A DNA stretch of 64,000 nt, taken from the NCBI GenBank assembly GCA_036741875.1, contig DAINRM010000001.1, forward strand, positions 62,001 to 126,000. The letters are read 5' to 3'. The translations under genes were made by a program, and so were the position numbers. Source of the stretch: HRBIN35 sp036741875 (lineage in GTDB: Bacteria; Patescibacteriota; Minisyncoccia; UBA6257; HR35). Below the pieces are notes generated by a model. The model saw nothing but the letters and a program-made list of their open reading frames with translations, did not search any database and was not told where the DNA came from. This document shows positions 46,627-56,027 of the stretch, in pieces. Each line of letters starts with the position of its first letter. The first letter of the stretch is position 1.

Positions 46627-47040
46627 TTATCTTTCTAGATTTTGAGTTGAAGTTGAAGAAGTTGTTATATTTTGTTGGTTTTGTGGTGCTAAAACTTTAG
46701 TTTTGTTTTTTATAAAATCTATTAATTGGGAATCATCTTTTAAATAAGTCAAAAAAATAACTTTTTGAGGATTAAAATAAATAAAGTTTTGTGGTCCCCA
46801 TACAGCATCAGAAAATCTTTGTAAGGACAGATTACCATCCTGGCTTACATTAACAAAAACGGGATTATAAATTTTGTATGGGTTAAACAAACTTCTTTCT
46901 CCCAAATAAATATTTCCTCCTTCAACTACTATCATTACATATTTAGGCTTAAAAATACTTGTAAAAGAAAAAACCAAAAGAAGGCCAACCAAGAAACCAG
47001 AGATTATAGAAAAGATAAGATAAAGATAATTTTTACTCAT
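46627..47040 (-). CDS. Membrane-anchored hypothetical protein (137 aa)
   Basis: One N-terminal TM helix (~5-30, YLYLIFSIISGFLVGLLLVFSF) followed by ~85 residues of probable extracytoplasmic beta-rich domain (YVMIVVEGGNIYLGERSLFNP, VIFLTYLKDDSQLIDFI) and a Gln/Ser/Thr-rich tail. Small proteins of this form are common in CPR but I recognise no family. It lies 8 nt downstream of aspS on the same strand and its stop is close to the 16S promoter. Confidence 0.6.
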   Translation of the reverse strand: MSKNYLYLIFSIISGFLVGLLLVFSFTSIFKPKYVMIVVEGGNIYLGERSLFNPYKIYNPVFVNVSQDGNLSLQRFSDAVWGPQNFIYFNPQKVIFLTYLKDDSQLIDFIKNKTKVLAPQNQQNITTSSTSTQNLER

Positions 47041-47048
47041 TGTTGTTT

Positions 47049-48467
47049 TTATTCTTCAAAAGGCTCGACTTTTATCTTAAGTTCCTTAAGTTGTTCTTTA
47101 TCAATTTCACTGGGTGCATTCATCATCAAATCCCTTCCTTCTCCAGTTTTAGGAAAAGCTATAACTTCTCTAATATTGGGCTCTCCTTCTAAAATCATCA
47201 TAATTCTATCTATTCCAGGAGCGATGCCACCATGGGGAGGTACGCCATAACCAAAAGCTTCAATTAAATGTCCAAATTTTTCTAAAACTTTTTCTTTTGG
47301 ATTTCCCATAGCTTCAAAAACTTTAATTAAAACATCAGGATCGGTAGTTCTTATACTTCCTCCGCCTATTTCATAACCGTTACAAACAAAATCATACTGT
47401 TCACTAAGTAAAATTTCTGGTGAAGTTTCTAAAGTTCTAAGAAGCTCATCTTTATCTTTGCTTCCATCAGGAAGTTTAGGTTGAGTAAAAGGATGATGAA
47501 CAGCATCCCATCTATTTTCAGTTTCTTTCCATTCAAACATAGGAAAATCAATAATAAAAGCAAATGCTAATTCATTTGGATTATTTGGATCTTTTCTTAA
47601 ATCGGGCTTATCGCTTCCATAAATTCTCATTGCCTCTTCGTAGGTTAAACGAGGAAAGGGTACTTGGGTTATTTTTTTATGAGGATAAAGGGATTCTACC
47701 ATTTCAATAAACATTTCCTCTATAAAATTCAAAATATCATCTCTGGTGATATAACTCATTTCTATATCAAGTTGTGTAAATTCTGGTTGTCTATCGCCCC
47801 TTGGATCTTCGTCTCTAAGACATCGAGCTATTTGGAAATATCTTTCAAAACCTGAAACCATAAGAAGTTGTTTATACTGCTGTGGTGATTGAGGTAAAGC
47901 ATAAAATTTTCCAGGAAAAAGTCTGCTTGGAACAACAAAATCTCTTGCACCTTCTGGTGTGGATTTGGTAAGTATAGGAGTTTCTATTTCTAGAAAACCT
48001 CTAGCATGAAGATAATTTCTAAAAAAGAGTAAAACTTTATTTCTGTTAATCAAATTCTTTTGAAGTCTTTTTCTTCTAAGATCAAGATAACGATATTTAA
48101 GCCTCAAAGCTTCGTCAATTTCATAACCCTCAGTAGTTACGTCAAATGGCAATGGCTTAGCCTTAGAAAGAATATCTAATTTTTCTATTTCTACCTCAAC
48201 TCTACCTGTTTCAAGATTATTATTAACTAAATGAGGTTCTCTTTCTTTTACTTTTCCCTCAATCCTGATAACACTTTCAGGTTTAATTTCTTTAGCTAAA
48301 GAAAAATAAGCATTGCTTGAATTTATAACAAGTTGGACAATACCAGATCTATCTCTTAAATCAAAAAAAACAATCTTTCCGTGGTCTCTAATTGATTCAA
48401 CAAAACCATAAAGCTCTACCCTTTCACCAACTAAATTTTTACATTCTACGTTCCATATTTTCTTCAT
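47049..48467 (-). CDS. aspS: Aspartyl-tRNA synthetase lacking the GAD domain
   Basis: 472 residues from the ATG at 48467. A TTG farther upstream (48506) lies within the promoter and is rejected. OB-fold anticodon domain (LVGERVELYGFVESIRDHGKIVFFDLRDR), motif 2 region (YFQIARCLRDEDPRGDRQPEFTQLD starts ~225) and motif 3 (GGIAPGIDRIMMIL) are clear. Bacterial AspRS is usually ~580-600 residues because of a ~110-residue GAD insertion between SDKPDLR and FAFIIDFPMFEW; here these join almost directly. With GatB nearby, a non-discriminating enzyme that also charges tRNA-Asn is possible. Confidence 0.92.
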   Translation of the reverse strand: MKKIWNVECKNLVGERVELYGFVESIRDHGKIVFFDLRDRSGIVQLVINSSNAYFSLAKEIKPESVIRIEGKVKEREPHLVNNNLETGRVEVEIEKLDILSKAKPLPFDVTTEGYEIDEALRLKYRYLDLRRKRLQKNLINRNKVLLFFRNYLHARGFLEIETPILTKSTPEGARDFVVPSRLFPGKFYALPQSPQQYKQLLMVSGFERYFQIARCLRDEDPRGDRQPEFTQLDIEMSYITRDDILNFIEEMFIEMVESLYPHKKITQVPFPRLTYEEAMRIYGSDKPDLRKDPNNPNELAFAFIIDFPMFEWKETENRWDAVHHPFTQPKLPDGSKDKDELLRTLETSPEILLSEQYDFVCNGYEIGGGSIRTTDPDVLIKVFEAMGNPKEKVLEKFGHLIEAFGYGVPPHGGIAPGIDRIMMILEGEPNIREVIAFPKTGEGRDLMMNAPSEIDKEQLKELKIKVEPFEE

Positions 48468-48477
48468 CTTTAATCCA

Positions 48478-48506
48478 ATTATAGTATAAAAATAAATTTT
48501 TTGCAA
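48478..48506 (-). promoter_or_regulatory. aspS promoter
   Basis: TTGCAA, 17-nt spacer, TATAAT (complement of 48478-48483), then 10 nt to the aspS ATG. A start about 7 nt after the -10 would leave a leader of ~3 nt. The position of this promoter is what excludes the upstream TTG as start codon. Confidence 0.6.
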
Positions 48507-48526
48507 TAAAATTTTTAGAAAGGACT

Positions 48527-49399
48527 ATGAAAAGAAAAATCAAGTTAAGTTTATTAAATAACCTTACTTATTTAATTTCATTGGTTTTAACTTTTGCTCT
48601 TTCTCTTAATTTTTTTTATCATCTTCTTAATTTAAAAAATTTTACCACCTTAGATTTTTTAATCATTTTTTTAAGCCTTCTTTTATACTTCACATCTAAA
48701 TTAAAAGAAGATAAAACCTTTAATTTTCAGAATATCTATAAAAATTTAAAACAAAACAGGACAGGAGCTTTATTTCCAGAAATAGTACGTCTAGGGAGCG
48801 CCTATGGTTTTTCTATATCTCTTTTTTACTTTCTATCAAATTTTTTCTCTAATTTTCTATCTTCCTTTATTATCAAAGAAACGGGTTCCTTATTAGAAAA
48901 TACTTATGTTGATTTATTCTTGGACATTTTAATAGTTATTCCCTTAATTTTTCTTTTTTTATTTTTATTAATGCCCTTATATTTTGCAACCACTTTAATT
49001 TTTTACTTTCTTTTTTCGCCTCTTACTTCAAATTTATCCATTTCTCGCTTTCAAAAAGTAAAAGAAATATTTCATAACCTCTTTTTAAAAAATAAAACCG
49101 AAAATTTAAAATTAAACTTAATTGATATTTTTATACTTTTTGTTTCTCTTATTATTAGTTTTTTTGTCTTTTTTTATTTTTTAAACTTTCTTTTTCTTAA
49201 GCTTAATTTAGATCCTCACAAATCCCTTTTAGATAATTTAGAATATCTTTGGGAAATAATAAAAATAAAAAAAATAATTTCTTTTCTTTTGCCGCTACCG
49301 CTTTACGCTTTTTTAAAACTCCTCTTCGATGAAAAAACAAAAAAAGAATTAGGATTAAAAATAAAAGTTAATTTATCGAATAAAAGCCAAGAAATTTAA
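48527..49399 (+). CDS. Multi-pass membrane protein of unknown function
   Basis: 290 residues with about six hydrophobic helices (~10-34, ~40-60, ~93-117, ~130-165, ~200-228, ~245-265). Phe and Leu dominate; there is no transporter or enzyme motif I recognise. AAAGGA lies 3 nt before the ATG, the second of only two SD-like sequences noted. It is divergent from aspS and overlaps pheA tail-to-tail by 32 nt. Confidence 0.6.
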   Translation: MKRKIKLSLLNNLTYLISLVLTFALSLNFFYHLLNLKNFTTLDFLIIFLSLLLYFTSKLKEDKTFNFQNIYKNLKQNRTGALFPEIVRLGSAYGFSISLFYFLSNFFSNFLSSFIIKETGSLLENTYVDLFLDILIVIPLIFLFLFLLMPLYFATTLIFYFLFSPLTSNLSISRFQKVKEIFHNLFLKNKTENLKLNLIDIFILFVSLIISFFVFFYFLNFLFLKLNLDPHKSLLDNLEYLWEIIKIKKIISFLLPLPLYAFLKLLFDEKTKKELGLKIKVNLSNKSQEI

Positions 49400-50210
49400 A
49401 TTTTTTAACTAAATTTTTAAATTCTTTTAAAGCATCTAAAACACTATTTAACTCTTTTTTAGAAAACACAAAATCAATATAAAAAACATATTCAAAGGGC
49501 TTACCTTTAATTGGTCTTGACTCAATCTTAGTAAGATTAATACTATTTTCCGCAAAGGGTTTTAAAGATTTATATAAACTCCCTGGTATATGTGGTAAAT
49601 AGAAAATTAAACTGCCCTTATTTAATCTTTTTAAACTTTTATTTTCTTTCCTACTTATGATTAAAAATCTTGTAAAATTATTTTTATCATCCTCAATATT
49701 TTTCTTTATAATTTCTAAACCGTAAATTTTTGCTGCCTCTTTACTAGCTATACTTCCCAAACTAATATCTTTAAGCTCAGAAACATATCTCGCAGAAGCA
49801 GCGGTATCCTTATAACTAACTTTTTCTATCCATGGATATTTTTCAAAAAATTTTTGACATTGTTCTAAAGCTTTGGGATGAGAAAAAACTTTTTTTATCA
49901 ATTTAATTCTTTTTGAAAAAGGAAAATTGCTTTTAATTCCTAAAAGATGGTGTTCTATTTTTAAATTAATTTCGCCATAAATTTTTATATCGTAAATATT
50001 CAAATGGTCGTAGTTTTCATATATTGAGCCTGCTAATGTATTTTCAATAGGAACAACACCATAATCTGCTTTTTTATTCACCACTAGTTCAAAAATTTTT
50101 TTAAATTCATTAACCGAGATAAATTTATTTCTTTTACCAAAAAATTTTATTCCTGCAAGCCAGCTAAAAGCTCCGGGTATTCCTTGATAAGCTATTTTTT
50201 TATTTAACAT
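49368..50210 (-). CDS. pheA: Prephenate dehydratase
   Basis: 280 residues converting prephenate to phenylpyruvate. Catalytic domain ~1-185: IAYQGIPGAFSWLAGIKFFG, DYGVVPIENTLAGSIYENYDHL, and the TRF motif in NNFTRFLIISR. ACT regulatory domain ~195-275 (GSLYKSLKPFAENSINLTKIESRPIKG), with the Phe-binding ESRP motif. No chorismate mutase domain is fused. It overlaps the aminotransferase gene by 11 nt. Aromatic amino-acid synthesis is unusual in the reduced genomes this window resembles. Confidence 0.9.
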   Translation of the reverse strand: MLNKKIAYQGIPGAFSWLAGIKFFGKRNKFISVNEFKKIFELVVNKKADYGVVPIENTLAGSIYENYDHLNIYDIKIYGEINLKIEHHLLGIKSNFPFSKRIKLIKKVFSHPKALEQCQKFFEKYPWIEKVSYKDTAASARYVSELKDISLGSIASKEAAKIYGLEIIKKNIEDDKNNFTRFLIISRKENKSLKRLNKGSLIFYLPHIPGSLYKSLKPFAENSINLTKIESRPIKGKPFEYVFYIDFVFSKKELNSVLDALKEFKNLVKKFKFLGFYSIN

Positions 50211-51093
50211 AAGTTAACCAATTTTTATATCTTTTATCCTCACCTCTTACTATTTTTTTAAAGGTTTCTTTTAAAAATCTTGTTACCTCTCCTTCCTGAC
50301 CTTTGTTAATTAATCTATTATTAACTTGACCAATGGGAACTATTTCTGCCGCAGTACCAGTAAAGAAAGCTTCATCAGCATTTAAAAGTTCATTCAGGGT
50401 TATATCTTTCTCTACAACTTTAAAATGATAATCTTTAGCTATTTTCATTACACTTTCACGAGTTATTCCTGGTAAGATATTACCTAATTTTGGAGTGTAA
50501 AGAATTTTATTTTTTACTATAAAAATATTTTCACCCGATCCTTCAGCAATAAAACCTCTATAATCTAAAAGCAAAGCTTCGTCATAACCTTTATCATGTG
50601 CTTCAATTGTAGCTAAAATTGAATTAATATAATAACCGCAAACTTTAGAAGAAGCAATAACAGATTTTGGATGAAGTCTTATGTATTTTGAAACCAAAAC
50701 CCTTACAGGTTTTTCTCCTAAGTAAGCACCAAAAGGGAAAGCAATAATACTTACATTTACAGGATTTTTCCTTGGATCTAAGTTTATTTTCCCTTCTCCC
50801 CAAAAAGCAATAGGTCTAATATAAGCATCCTTAAGTTTATTTAATTTTATTACCTTTAAAACACCATTAATTATTTCTTTTTTAGAAAAAGGAATTTTAA
50901 GATAAATAGATTTTGCTGAATTAAATAATCTTTCTATATGTTCTTTAAGTCTAAAAACAGCTGGTATTTTGCTTATTGTTTCATAACTTCTAATTCCTTC
51001 AAAAACTCCACCACCATAATGAAGAGTATGAGTTAAAACATGTATTTTTGCCTCTTTCCAATCAACTAATTTTTTATTAAACCAAACTTTCAT
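50200..51093 (-). CDS. Branched-chain-type (class IV) aminotransferase
   Basis: 297 residues of PLP fold type IV: VLTHTLHYGGGVFEGIRSYET, PLP Lys in ASSKVCGYYINSILA (~150), DEALLLDYRGFIAEGSGENIFIV, LPGITRESVM and ADEAFFTGTAAEIVPIG. This is the IlvE/D-amino-acid transaminase group. Because it is translationally coupled to pheA (11-nt overlap) it may transaminate phenylpyruvate to phenylalanine as well as branched-chain keto acids. The 36-bp upstream spacer holds two tandem copies of a 16-17-nt AT repeat. Confidence 0.87.
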   Translation of the reverse strand: MKVWFNKKLVDWKEAKIHVLTHTLHYGGGVFEGIRSYETISKIPAVFRLKEHIERLFNSAKSIYLKIPFSKKEIINGVLKVIKLNKLKDAYIRPIAFWGEGKINLDPRKNPVNVSIIAFPFGAYLGEKPVRVLVSKYIRLHPKSVIASSKVCGYYINSILATIEAHDKGYDEALLLDYRGFIAEGSGENIFIVKNKILYTPKLGNILPGITRESVMKIAKDYHFKVVEKDITLNELLNADEAFFTGTAAEIVPIGQVNNRLINKGQEGEVTRFLKETFKKIVRGEDKRYKNWLTYVK

Positions 51094-51128
51094 TTTTATA
51101 AAATTTTTAATTTTAATAATTTTTAATT

Positions 51129-51740
51129 TTAATAATTTTTTAAAACCTTATCTAATCTTTCTTTGTCATAACCAATGATAAATTCATAATCACCATCATC
51201 ATAGATTATTTCTGTTACAGGAACACCCATTTGTCCTGTTTTTTCAACCATTTCTTGAGCAGCTAAAGGATTTAAATCAACAAGTAAATACTCGTAATTG
51301 ATACCCCTCAAATCTAAATAACTTTTTTCTGCTTTACAATAAGGACAAGTAGTTGTTGCATAAAGTTTAATTTTAGATATTTTTCTTTCACCAGCTCCGC
51401 TAATATAATCTACCATTTTTTTGTAAAAATTTTCGATCTCTTCTGCTTGTTTTTTATCTTCAATAAATAAATTTAGGATTTCTGGATTTAATATACCTAC
51501 ACTTTTTTCTTGGTTTTCTTCAATTATCACTAAATTGAAAGGAATAAAAACTAACGCCTCTTTATTAATTTTTAAGTTCTTAAGAGAATCCGCTAAACCA
51601 AAACTTATTAAAACAAAACCGTTTTCTTTATAATCTTTTTGTCCTAAAATTTCGATATTATTTTTTTCTGAAAATTCTTTCAATTTTTCTAAAATTTGTT
51701 CTTGGCTAAGTTTTGATTTTCTAAAATAAGCAAGTCTCAT
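51129..51740 (-). CDS. DUF302-like domain fused to glutaredoxin
   Basis: 203 residues. The N-terminal ~115 residues resemble the DUF302 fold (LAYFRKSKLSQEQILEKLKEFSEKNNIEIL, then FIPFNLVIIEENQEKSVGILNPEIL). The C-terminal ~80 residues are a glutaredoxin with the dithiol CPYC in ATTCPYCKAEKSYLD (~137), the cis-Pro motif GVPVTEI, and the glutathione-site GYD near the end. A thiol-disulphide role is likely; the function of the N-terminal domain is unknown. TATAAT is 9 nt before the ATG. Confidence 0.8.
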   Translation of the reverse strand: MRLAYFRKSKLSQEQILEKLKEFSEKNNIEILGQKDYKENGFVLISFGLADSLKNLKINKEALVFIPFNLVIIEENQEKSVGILNPEILNLFIEDKKQAEEIENFYKKMVDYISGAGERKISKIKLYATTTCPYCKAEKSYLDLRGINYEYLLVDLNPLAAQEMVEKTGQMGVPVTEIIYDDGDYEFIIGYDKERLDKVLKNY

Positions 51741-51771
51741 TTACTTAAAATTATAACACATTTTTTAAAAA

Positions 51772-52239
51772 TCATATCATCTTTTCAATTTTCAATTTTA
51801 AATCATAAGCAACAATTCCAAAGGCAACAGCTACATTTAAAGATTCTTTTTTACCAAACATTGGAATTTCTAAAATATAGTCACATTTTTCTAAAATTTT
51901 TTTATTTAAACCTCGAACTTCATTACCTAAAATCAACGCTATATTAAACTTAGGCTTAAATTTATAATAAGGAATTGACTTTTCACTTTGCTCCAAAGCA
52001 ATAATTTTAAATCTTGCTTTTTTAAGTTTTCTTATCAAATAACTAATATTTTTGTACGTCTCCCAAGAAACATATTTTTCTGCACCTAAAGCAGTTTTTT
52101 CAATTTTTTTATCTTTAGCTGGATTGGGGGTATAACCTGTTAAATAAATTTTTTCAATTCCTACAGCATCAGCAGTCCTAAAAATTGCTCCTACATTATA
52201 AGAACTTCTAATATTATGTAAAATAGCTTGAAATTTCAT
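51772..52239 (-). CDS. TrmH/SpoU-family RNA 2'-O-methyltransferase
   Basis: 155 residues, a minimal SPOUT methyltransferase. The three motifs are NIRSSYNVGAIFRTADAVG, ALILGNEVRGLNKKIL and IPMFGKKESLNVAVAFGIVAYDL, which build the trefoil knot and SAM site. Target tRNA or rRNA cannot be told. TATAAC lies exactly 7 nt before its ATG on the minus strand. It diverges from the secreted protein at 52289. Confidence 0.87.
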   Translation of the reverse strand: MKFQAILHNIRSSYNVGAIFRTADAVGIEKIYLTGYTPNPAKDKKIEKTALGAEKYVSWETYKNISYLIRKLKKARFKIIALEQSEKSIPYYKFKPKFNIALILGNEVRGLNKKILEKCDYILEIPMFGKKESLNVAVAFGIVAYDLKLKIEKMI

Positions 52240-52288
52240 TTTTAGTGTTATAATTTTATTATAGGTCGTTATTAAAAAAAATTAGAAA

Positions 52289-52759
52289 ATGAAAAGATTA
52301 ATTTTAATCTTCATCTCTTTTTTAGTTTTTTCTTTATTCGTTTTAGCACAGGAAACAACTACAACATCAACTCCACAATCAACCACAACACCATCAACAA
52401 CTACTCCAGCAACCTCAACACCACCTCTAGGAAGACAAAGTGATCTTGTTTGTATGAAAAATGCTGTTGAAAAAAGAGAAAATGATCTAAAAACAGCAAG
52501 AGAGAATTATTTCAGTAAAATAAATCAAGCTTATGAGGAAAGAAAAAACGCTCTTTCTCAGGCTTGGACAATTGAAAATCATAAAGAAAGACAAAGAGCT
52601 ATTCATTCTGCTTGGCAGAATTTTAGAAAAAACATAAAATCAGCCTGGGCAGAATATCGAAAGGCTCACAACCAAATTTGGAAAACATTTGTTCAAGATA
52701 GAAAAAATTGCGGTTCTGGCCCAACAGGTGAAAACCCCGGAATTGATTTAAGTTTTTAA
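52289..52759 (+). CDS. Secreted helical protein with Thr/Pro linker
   Basis: 156 residues. A signal peptide (KRLILIFISFLVFSLFVLAQ, ~2-21) is followed by a Thr/Ser/Pro linker (~22-47) and a highly charged helical domain rich in Trp, Arg and Glu (ENDLKTARENYFSKINQAYEE, AWAEYRKAHNQIWKTF). Two cysteines, one at each end of the helical domain (VCMKN and KNCGS), could form a disulphide. Similar short secreted proteins occur in CPR genomes; function unknown. Note the Trp content in an AT-rich genome. Confidence 0.7.
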   Translation: MKRLILIFISFLVFSLFVLAQETTTTSTPQSTTTPSTTTPATSTPPLGRQSDLVCMKNAVEKRENDLKTARENYFSKINQAYEERKNALSQAWTIENHKERQRAIHSAWQNFRKNIKSAWAEYRKAHNQIWKTFVQDRKNCGSGPTGENPGIDLSF

Positions 52760-52847
52760 TAAAAAGAAAACGCTCCTGGCACTATTCTTTTAAAGTTTTT
52801 TACTCCCTGTTTTCTCCTCTGTTTCTAAACTTCATATGTTTCTTCTC

Positions 52848-53609
52848 CTATCTTAAATGCAAAAACGGTCGCAGAAAAGTTATTAGCTGAGTTATTAATT
52901 GTATTCTCATTATCTTTTTCAAAAACGGACGTAAATTAGGAATATCACTACTACCTAATCTTCTATAAAATACTCCTTTAAAAGAAAAAAGTGAGTCGTA
53001 AAATATCCCTATTTTTAATTTCAATATTACTTTATTGTGGTTAAGAAAATATTCTTCAATTCTTATAGATGGCACAGGCGTTATATTGTTTTTTATATAA
53101 TTTATTAATTTATTTTTGATCAAATCAAGTTCTTTTAAATTTTCAAAAGATATAGGATCAAATTCTCCATTATCTTTTATTCCTATAAATACTATCCCAC
53201 CATAAGTATTCGCCATCGATGTTATTGATTTTAATAAAGTATCTGGGAAATTTAAAGAATCTTTTGATTTAAATTCTATTAATTCATTTTCCCCTTTCTG
53301 AACTGCCTCTTCTACAGAAATATCTGGAACTTCTTCTAATGTTAATCTTAGAATAAGCTTTCCTTTCAAAAATATATGTATAAGAAAAAATATCACGAAT
53401 ATAAAGACAATAGCTAAAAACAAAAGATAGATAACATTAACTTTGGCTCCAGAAATGGAAAAAATATAATTATTTCTATCTAATCTGAAAACCATCAAAT
53501 CGTTAGTATTTTTATCAAAATGAACATTAAGAGGTAAATTTTTGTAGTCTATTATCTTATCCAGATAATTTTTGGGCAAAAAAGCTGGAATGCCCCACCC
53601 CCAATTCAT
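52848..53609 (-). CDS. Membrane protein with cytoplasmic AlbA_2 (Schlafen-type) domain
   Basis: 253 residues. Residues ~1-52 look extracytoplasmic, one TM helix lies at ~57-84, and ~97-225 form an AlbA_2 domain: ENELIEFKSKDS, ITSMANTYGGIVFIGIKDNG, and FYRRLGSS. This domain occurs in Schlafen-like nucleases and in regulators and defence proteins. The start overlaps the stop of the upstream gene (TAATG). That gene has one TM helix and a periplasmic-type domain, so the two may be halves of one sensor (TM-sensor-TM-AlbA_2) split by a frameshift; see findings. Confidence 0.65.
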   Translation of the reverse strand: MNWGWGIPAFLPKNYLDKIIDYKNLPLNVHFDKNTNDLMVFRLDRNNYIFSISGAKVNVIYLLFLAIVFIFVIFFLIHIFLKGKLILRLTLEEVPDISVEEAVQKGENELIEFKSKDSLNFPDTLLKSITSMANTYGGIVFIGIKDNGEFDPISFENLKELDLIKNKLINYIKNNITPVPSIRIEEYFLNHNKVILKLKIGIFYDSLFSFKGVFYRRLGSSDIPNLRPFLKKIMRIQLITQLITFLRPFLHLR

Positions 53610-54046
53610 TACCTTTTAGCTATTCCTAACATAATATAATATTTCTTTCCATTAATGAGAATATAATCTGTGTATAATAACCACTCTTCAGAGGTAATTG
53701 ATTTATAGCTTTTAGGCTCGGTAAATTTTTTTAAAAACTCCGTATCGGAATAACTAAATGGACTTTCTATAAATTCATTAGTTAAATCAATAAAAAATCC
53801 ATTTTTATATATTATAAAATCAGCCGAGAGATTACTCTTGTTTATATCATTCACCCACTTTTCGATATCGCATTTTTTATCATCGCAATCAATTAAGGAA
53901 ATGGTATACAAATTTCTGTGTTTTAAATCTTTATTAATTTTGTAAATAGTTACTAATAAAAGAACAACTAACAATACAAATGAGATTATCAAACTAAGTG
54001 CAATTTCATTTATAATAAACTTTTTATAAATTCTCTTTCTATTCAT
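53609..54046 (-). CDS. Single-pass membrane protein, probable sensor half
   Basis: About 145 residues from the ATG at 54046. TM helix at ~17-38, then an extracytoplasmic domain (TISLIDCDDKKCDIEKWVND, DFIIYKNGFFIDLTNEF, WLLYTDYILINGKKYYIMLGIAK) whose strand pattern suggests a Cache/PAS-like sensor. It ends abruptly in TAATG at the start of the AlbA_2 gene. The start overlaps the helicase stop codon by 8 nt. Probably part of the same unit as its neighbour. Confidence 0.5.
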   Translation of the reverse strand: MNRKRIYKKFIINEIALSLIISFVLLVVLLLVTIYKINKDLKHRNLYTISLIDCDDKKCDIEKWVNDINKSNLSADFIIYKNGFFIDLTNEFIESPFSYSDTEFLKKFTEPKSYKSITSEEWLLYTDYILINGKKYYIMLGIAKR

Positions 54047-55872
54047 TCGGGTCAAATCCGTATTTAACTGCTATTTTGAAAATCCTAAATGCATATTTAA
54101 TTTGTTTATCTGAAAGCTTATATCCTTTTTTAATTAAATCACCTATTTTATACGAAAATGCTCTATCACGAGGAGAAAGTCTATTATTATCCTTTGCCCA
54201 CTTGGCTAATTTTTTCCAAGTCCTGTAACTATTCTTATCAAATAAATTTGGGAAGTTTTCAAAAGTTTTTTCTAATGAAGTTTTAACATCTGTCTCTATA
54301 TTAGTAATATTTTTTTCTAAATATTCATCTTCCTTATAAATTTTTTCTCCTTCCAAAAATGAAGTTATTTCTTCATCTTTCTCGTCTTTATCTATTTCAA
54401 TTTCAACTTGTTCTTTTCTTTTATGATTCTCAATTATATTATTAATTTTTTCGATTAATCTCTCGATATAACCATCCGGATCTTTCCAATATTGAGTAGA
54501 TGGTATTCTTAAAATTATCCAACCTGCTCTTTCCAAAATTTCTTGTCTTTCAATATCATAGATATTTAATTCTCCATCCTTATCATAATGTTGCCAACCA
54601 TCACCTATTCTTAAATTCTCAATAAACAAAGCTAGATCAATCCTATAACCACAATCTTTATATTGCGGATATAATCTATATCCTTTTTTTATTAATCTTT
54701 CATAAACATCTCTTTCAAAATCACTATCAAATTCTTTGTCTATAATATTAGAAATAGAAAAACCTTTTGCATAGAAAAGAAAGTCTTTTAATAAACTCGA
54801 CGGAAATTCTTCTATATCTCTCGAAATAAAAAATACCATTTTTCTTCTTGCTCGCGTTAAGGCTACATTTAACCTATTTTCCCCAAATTCATTTAAAGAA
54901 AGTAGCGATCTTATTATTTGAGGAGATGAATTGGGGGCATACCTTAAAGAATAAATAATAACATCTCTTTCATCTCCTTGAAACCCGTCAGCAGTAGATA
55001 TAATAACTGGTTCATTATTATCTTCTTTTTCTTTACATATGCTAATTACATTCGAGAGGATTTCCTTAGAATTTATATTTATATCTTTTTTAATCTTATC
55101 TAATCTTTCTTTTAAACTATCAATATCATCTAAAATTTCAATATTTTCTAATATTTCTTTGAGGATAACACAAATAAAAATTTTATCTGGATTGGTTATG
55201 TTATTTTCATACAAAAAGGTAGATAACTTATAAAAATTCTTGTACTCCTCTAAACTTAAATCTTTAAGCAAAATTATGTTTTCTAACTTTAAACTATTTA
55301 TTAAAATACCATTAAGAGCATTAAGCTTGATTCTTAAAAAATCAATCTTTGTTATAAAATAATAACTGTATTTTAAACCTTGATAAATAAAATTTTCTCT
55401 ATCTTTATAAGTTTCTAATAAAATTTTTATAACCGGATTATTTTCTTTGTTTAACAAAAAATCAATAATAACTCCTATTAAGGCTAATGTTTTATAGGTT
55501 TCATAAAGTCTGTAATTCGATATTAAACTTTTGTTTATTTCTTCATTAAGGAACGTAATAACTTCATAATATAAGGCTGTTAAATTCTTTTTGTAAATTT
55601 CATCTTCATATTTTTTAAATATATCCGCTATTTGGGAGATCGATTTAAAAAAGTTTATTTTCTTCAAATCATTAAATTTACTGAGATAATCATTAATTCT
55701 AGAAATTGTTATCTTTCTATATCTTTCATCATTTAACAAATTGCTTATATCAATCTCTAAAATCCTTAACAAGTTTTTATTTTTATTTAATAAGTCTCTA
55801 ACCTGTTTTTCCAATAGCGAATGTTCTTTGCCTAAAATTTTACTAAAAACTTCAATTATAGTATAATAAATT

Positions 55873-55927
55873 GCTTTTAATTTATTAGGTGGTTGAAGTG
55901 CTTTTTTGAATTTCTCTAACGAATTTT
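55873..55927. repeat. Left copy of 55-bp contig-end duplication
   Basis: Identical to 56028-56082. The two copies flank the N run exactly, so they are most likely the overlapping ends of two contigs rather than a genomic repeat. Confidence 0.9.
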
Positions 55928-56027
55928 NNNNNNNNNNNNNNNNNNNNNNNNNNNNNNNNNNNNNNNNNNNNNNNNNNNNNNNNNNNNNNNNNNNNNNNNN
56001 NNNNNNNNNNNNNNNNNNNNNNNNNNN
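55928..56027. other. Assembly gap (100 N), probably artefactual
   Basis: The 55 bases on either side are the same. Removing the Ns and one copy joins the reading frames (ALQPPNKLK onto AIYYTIIEVFSKILG) without a shift, so the gap may have length zero. Confidence 0.95.

Noticed and set aside
48468..48506. aspS start at an upstream TTG
   Set aside because: That stretch contains the aspS promoter (TTGCAA-17-TATAAT) and the extra residues are not part of the family.
51094..51140. Tandem AT-rich repeat before the aminotransferase gene
   Set aside because: Two copies of a 16-17-nt A/T-only motif in a 36-bp spacer; easily explained by low complexity, with no sign of a regulatory or CRISPR-type array.
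52760..52847. Possible terminator or small gene after the secreted protein
   Set aside because: No stable inverted repeat with a T-run and no open frame of useful length was found.
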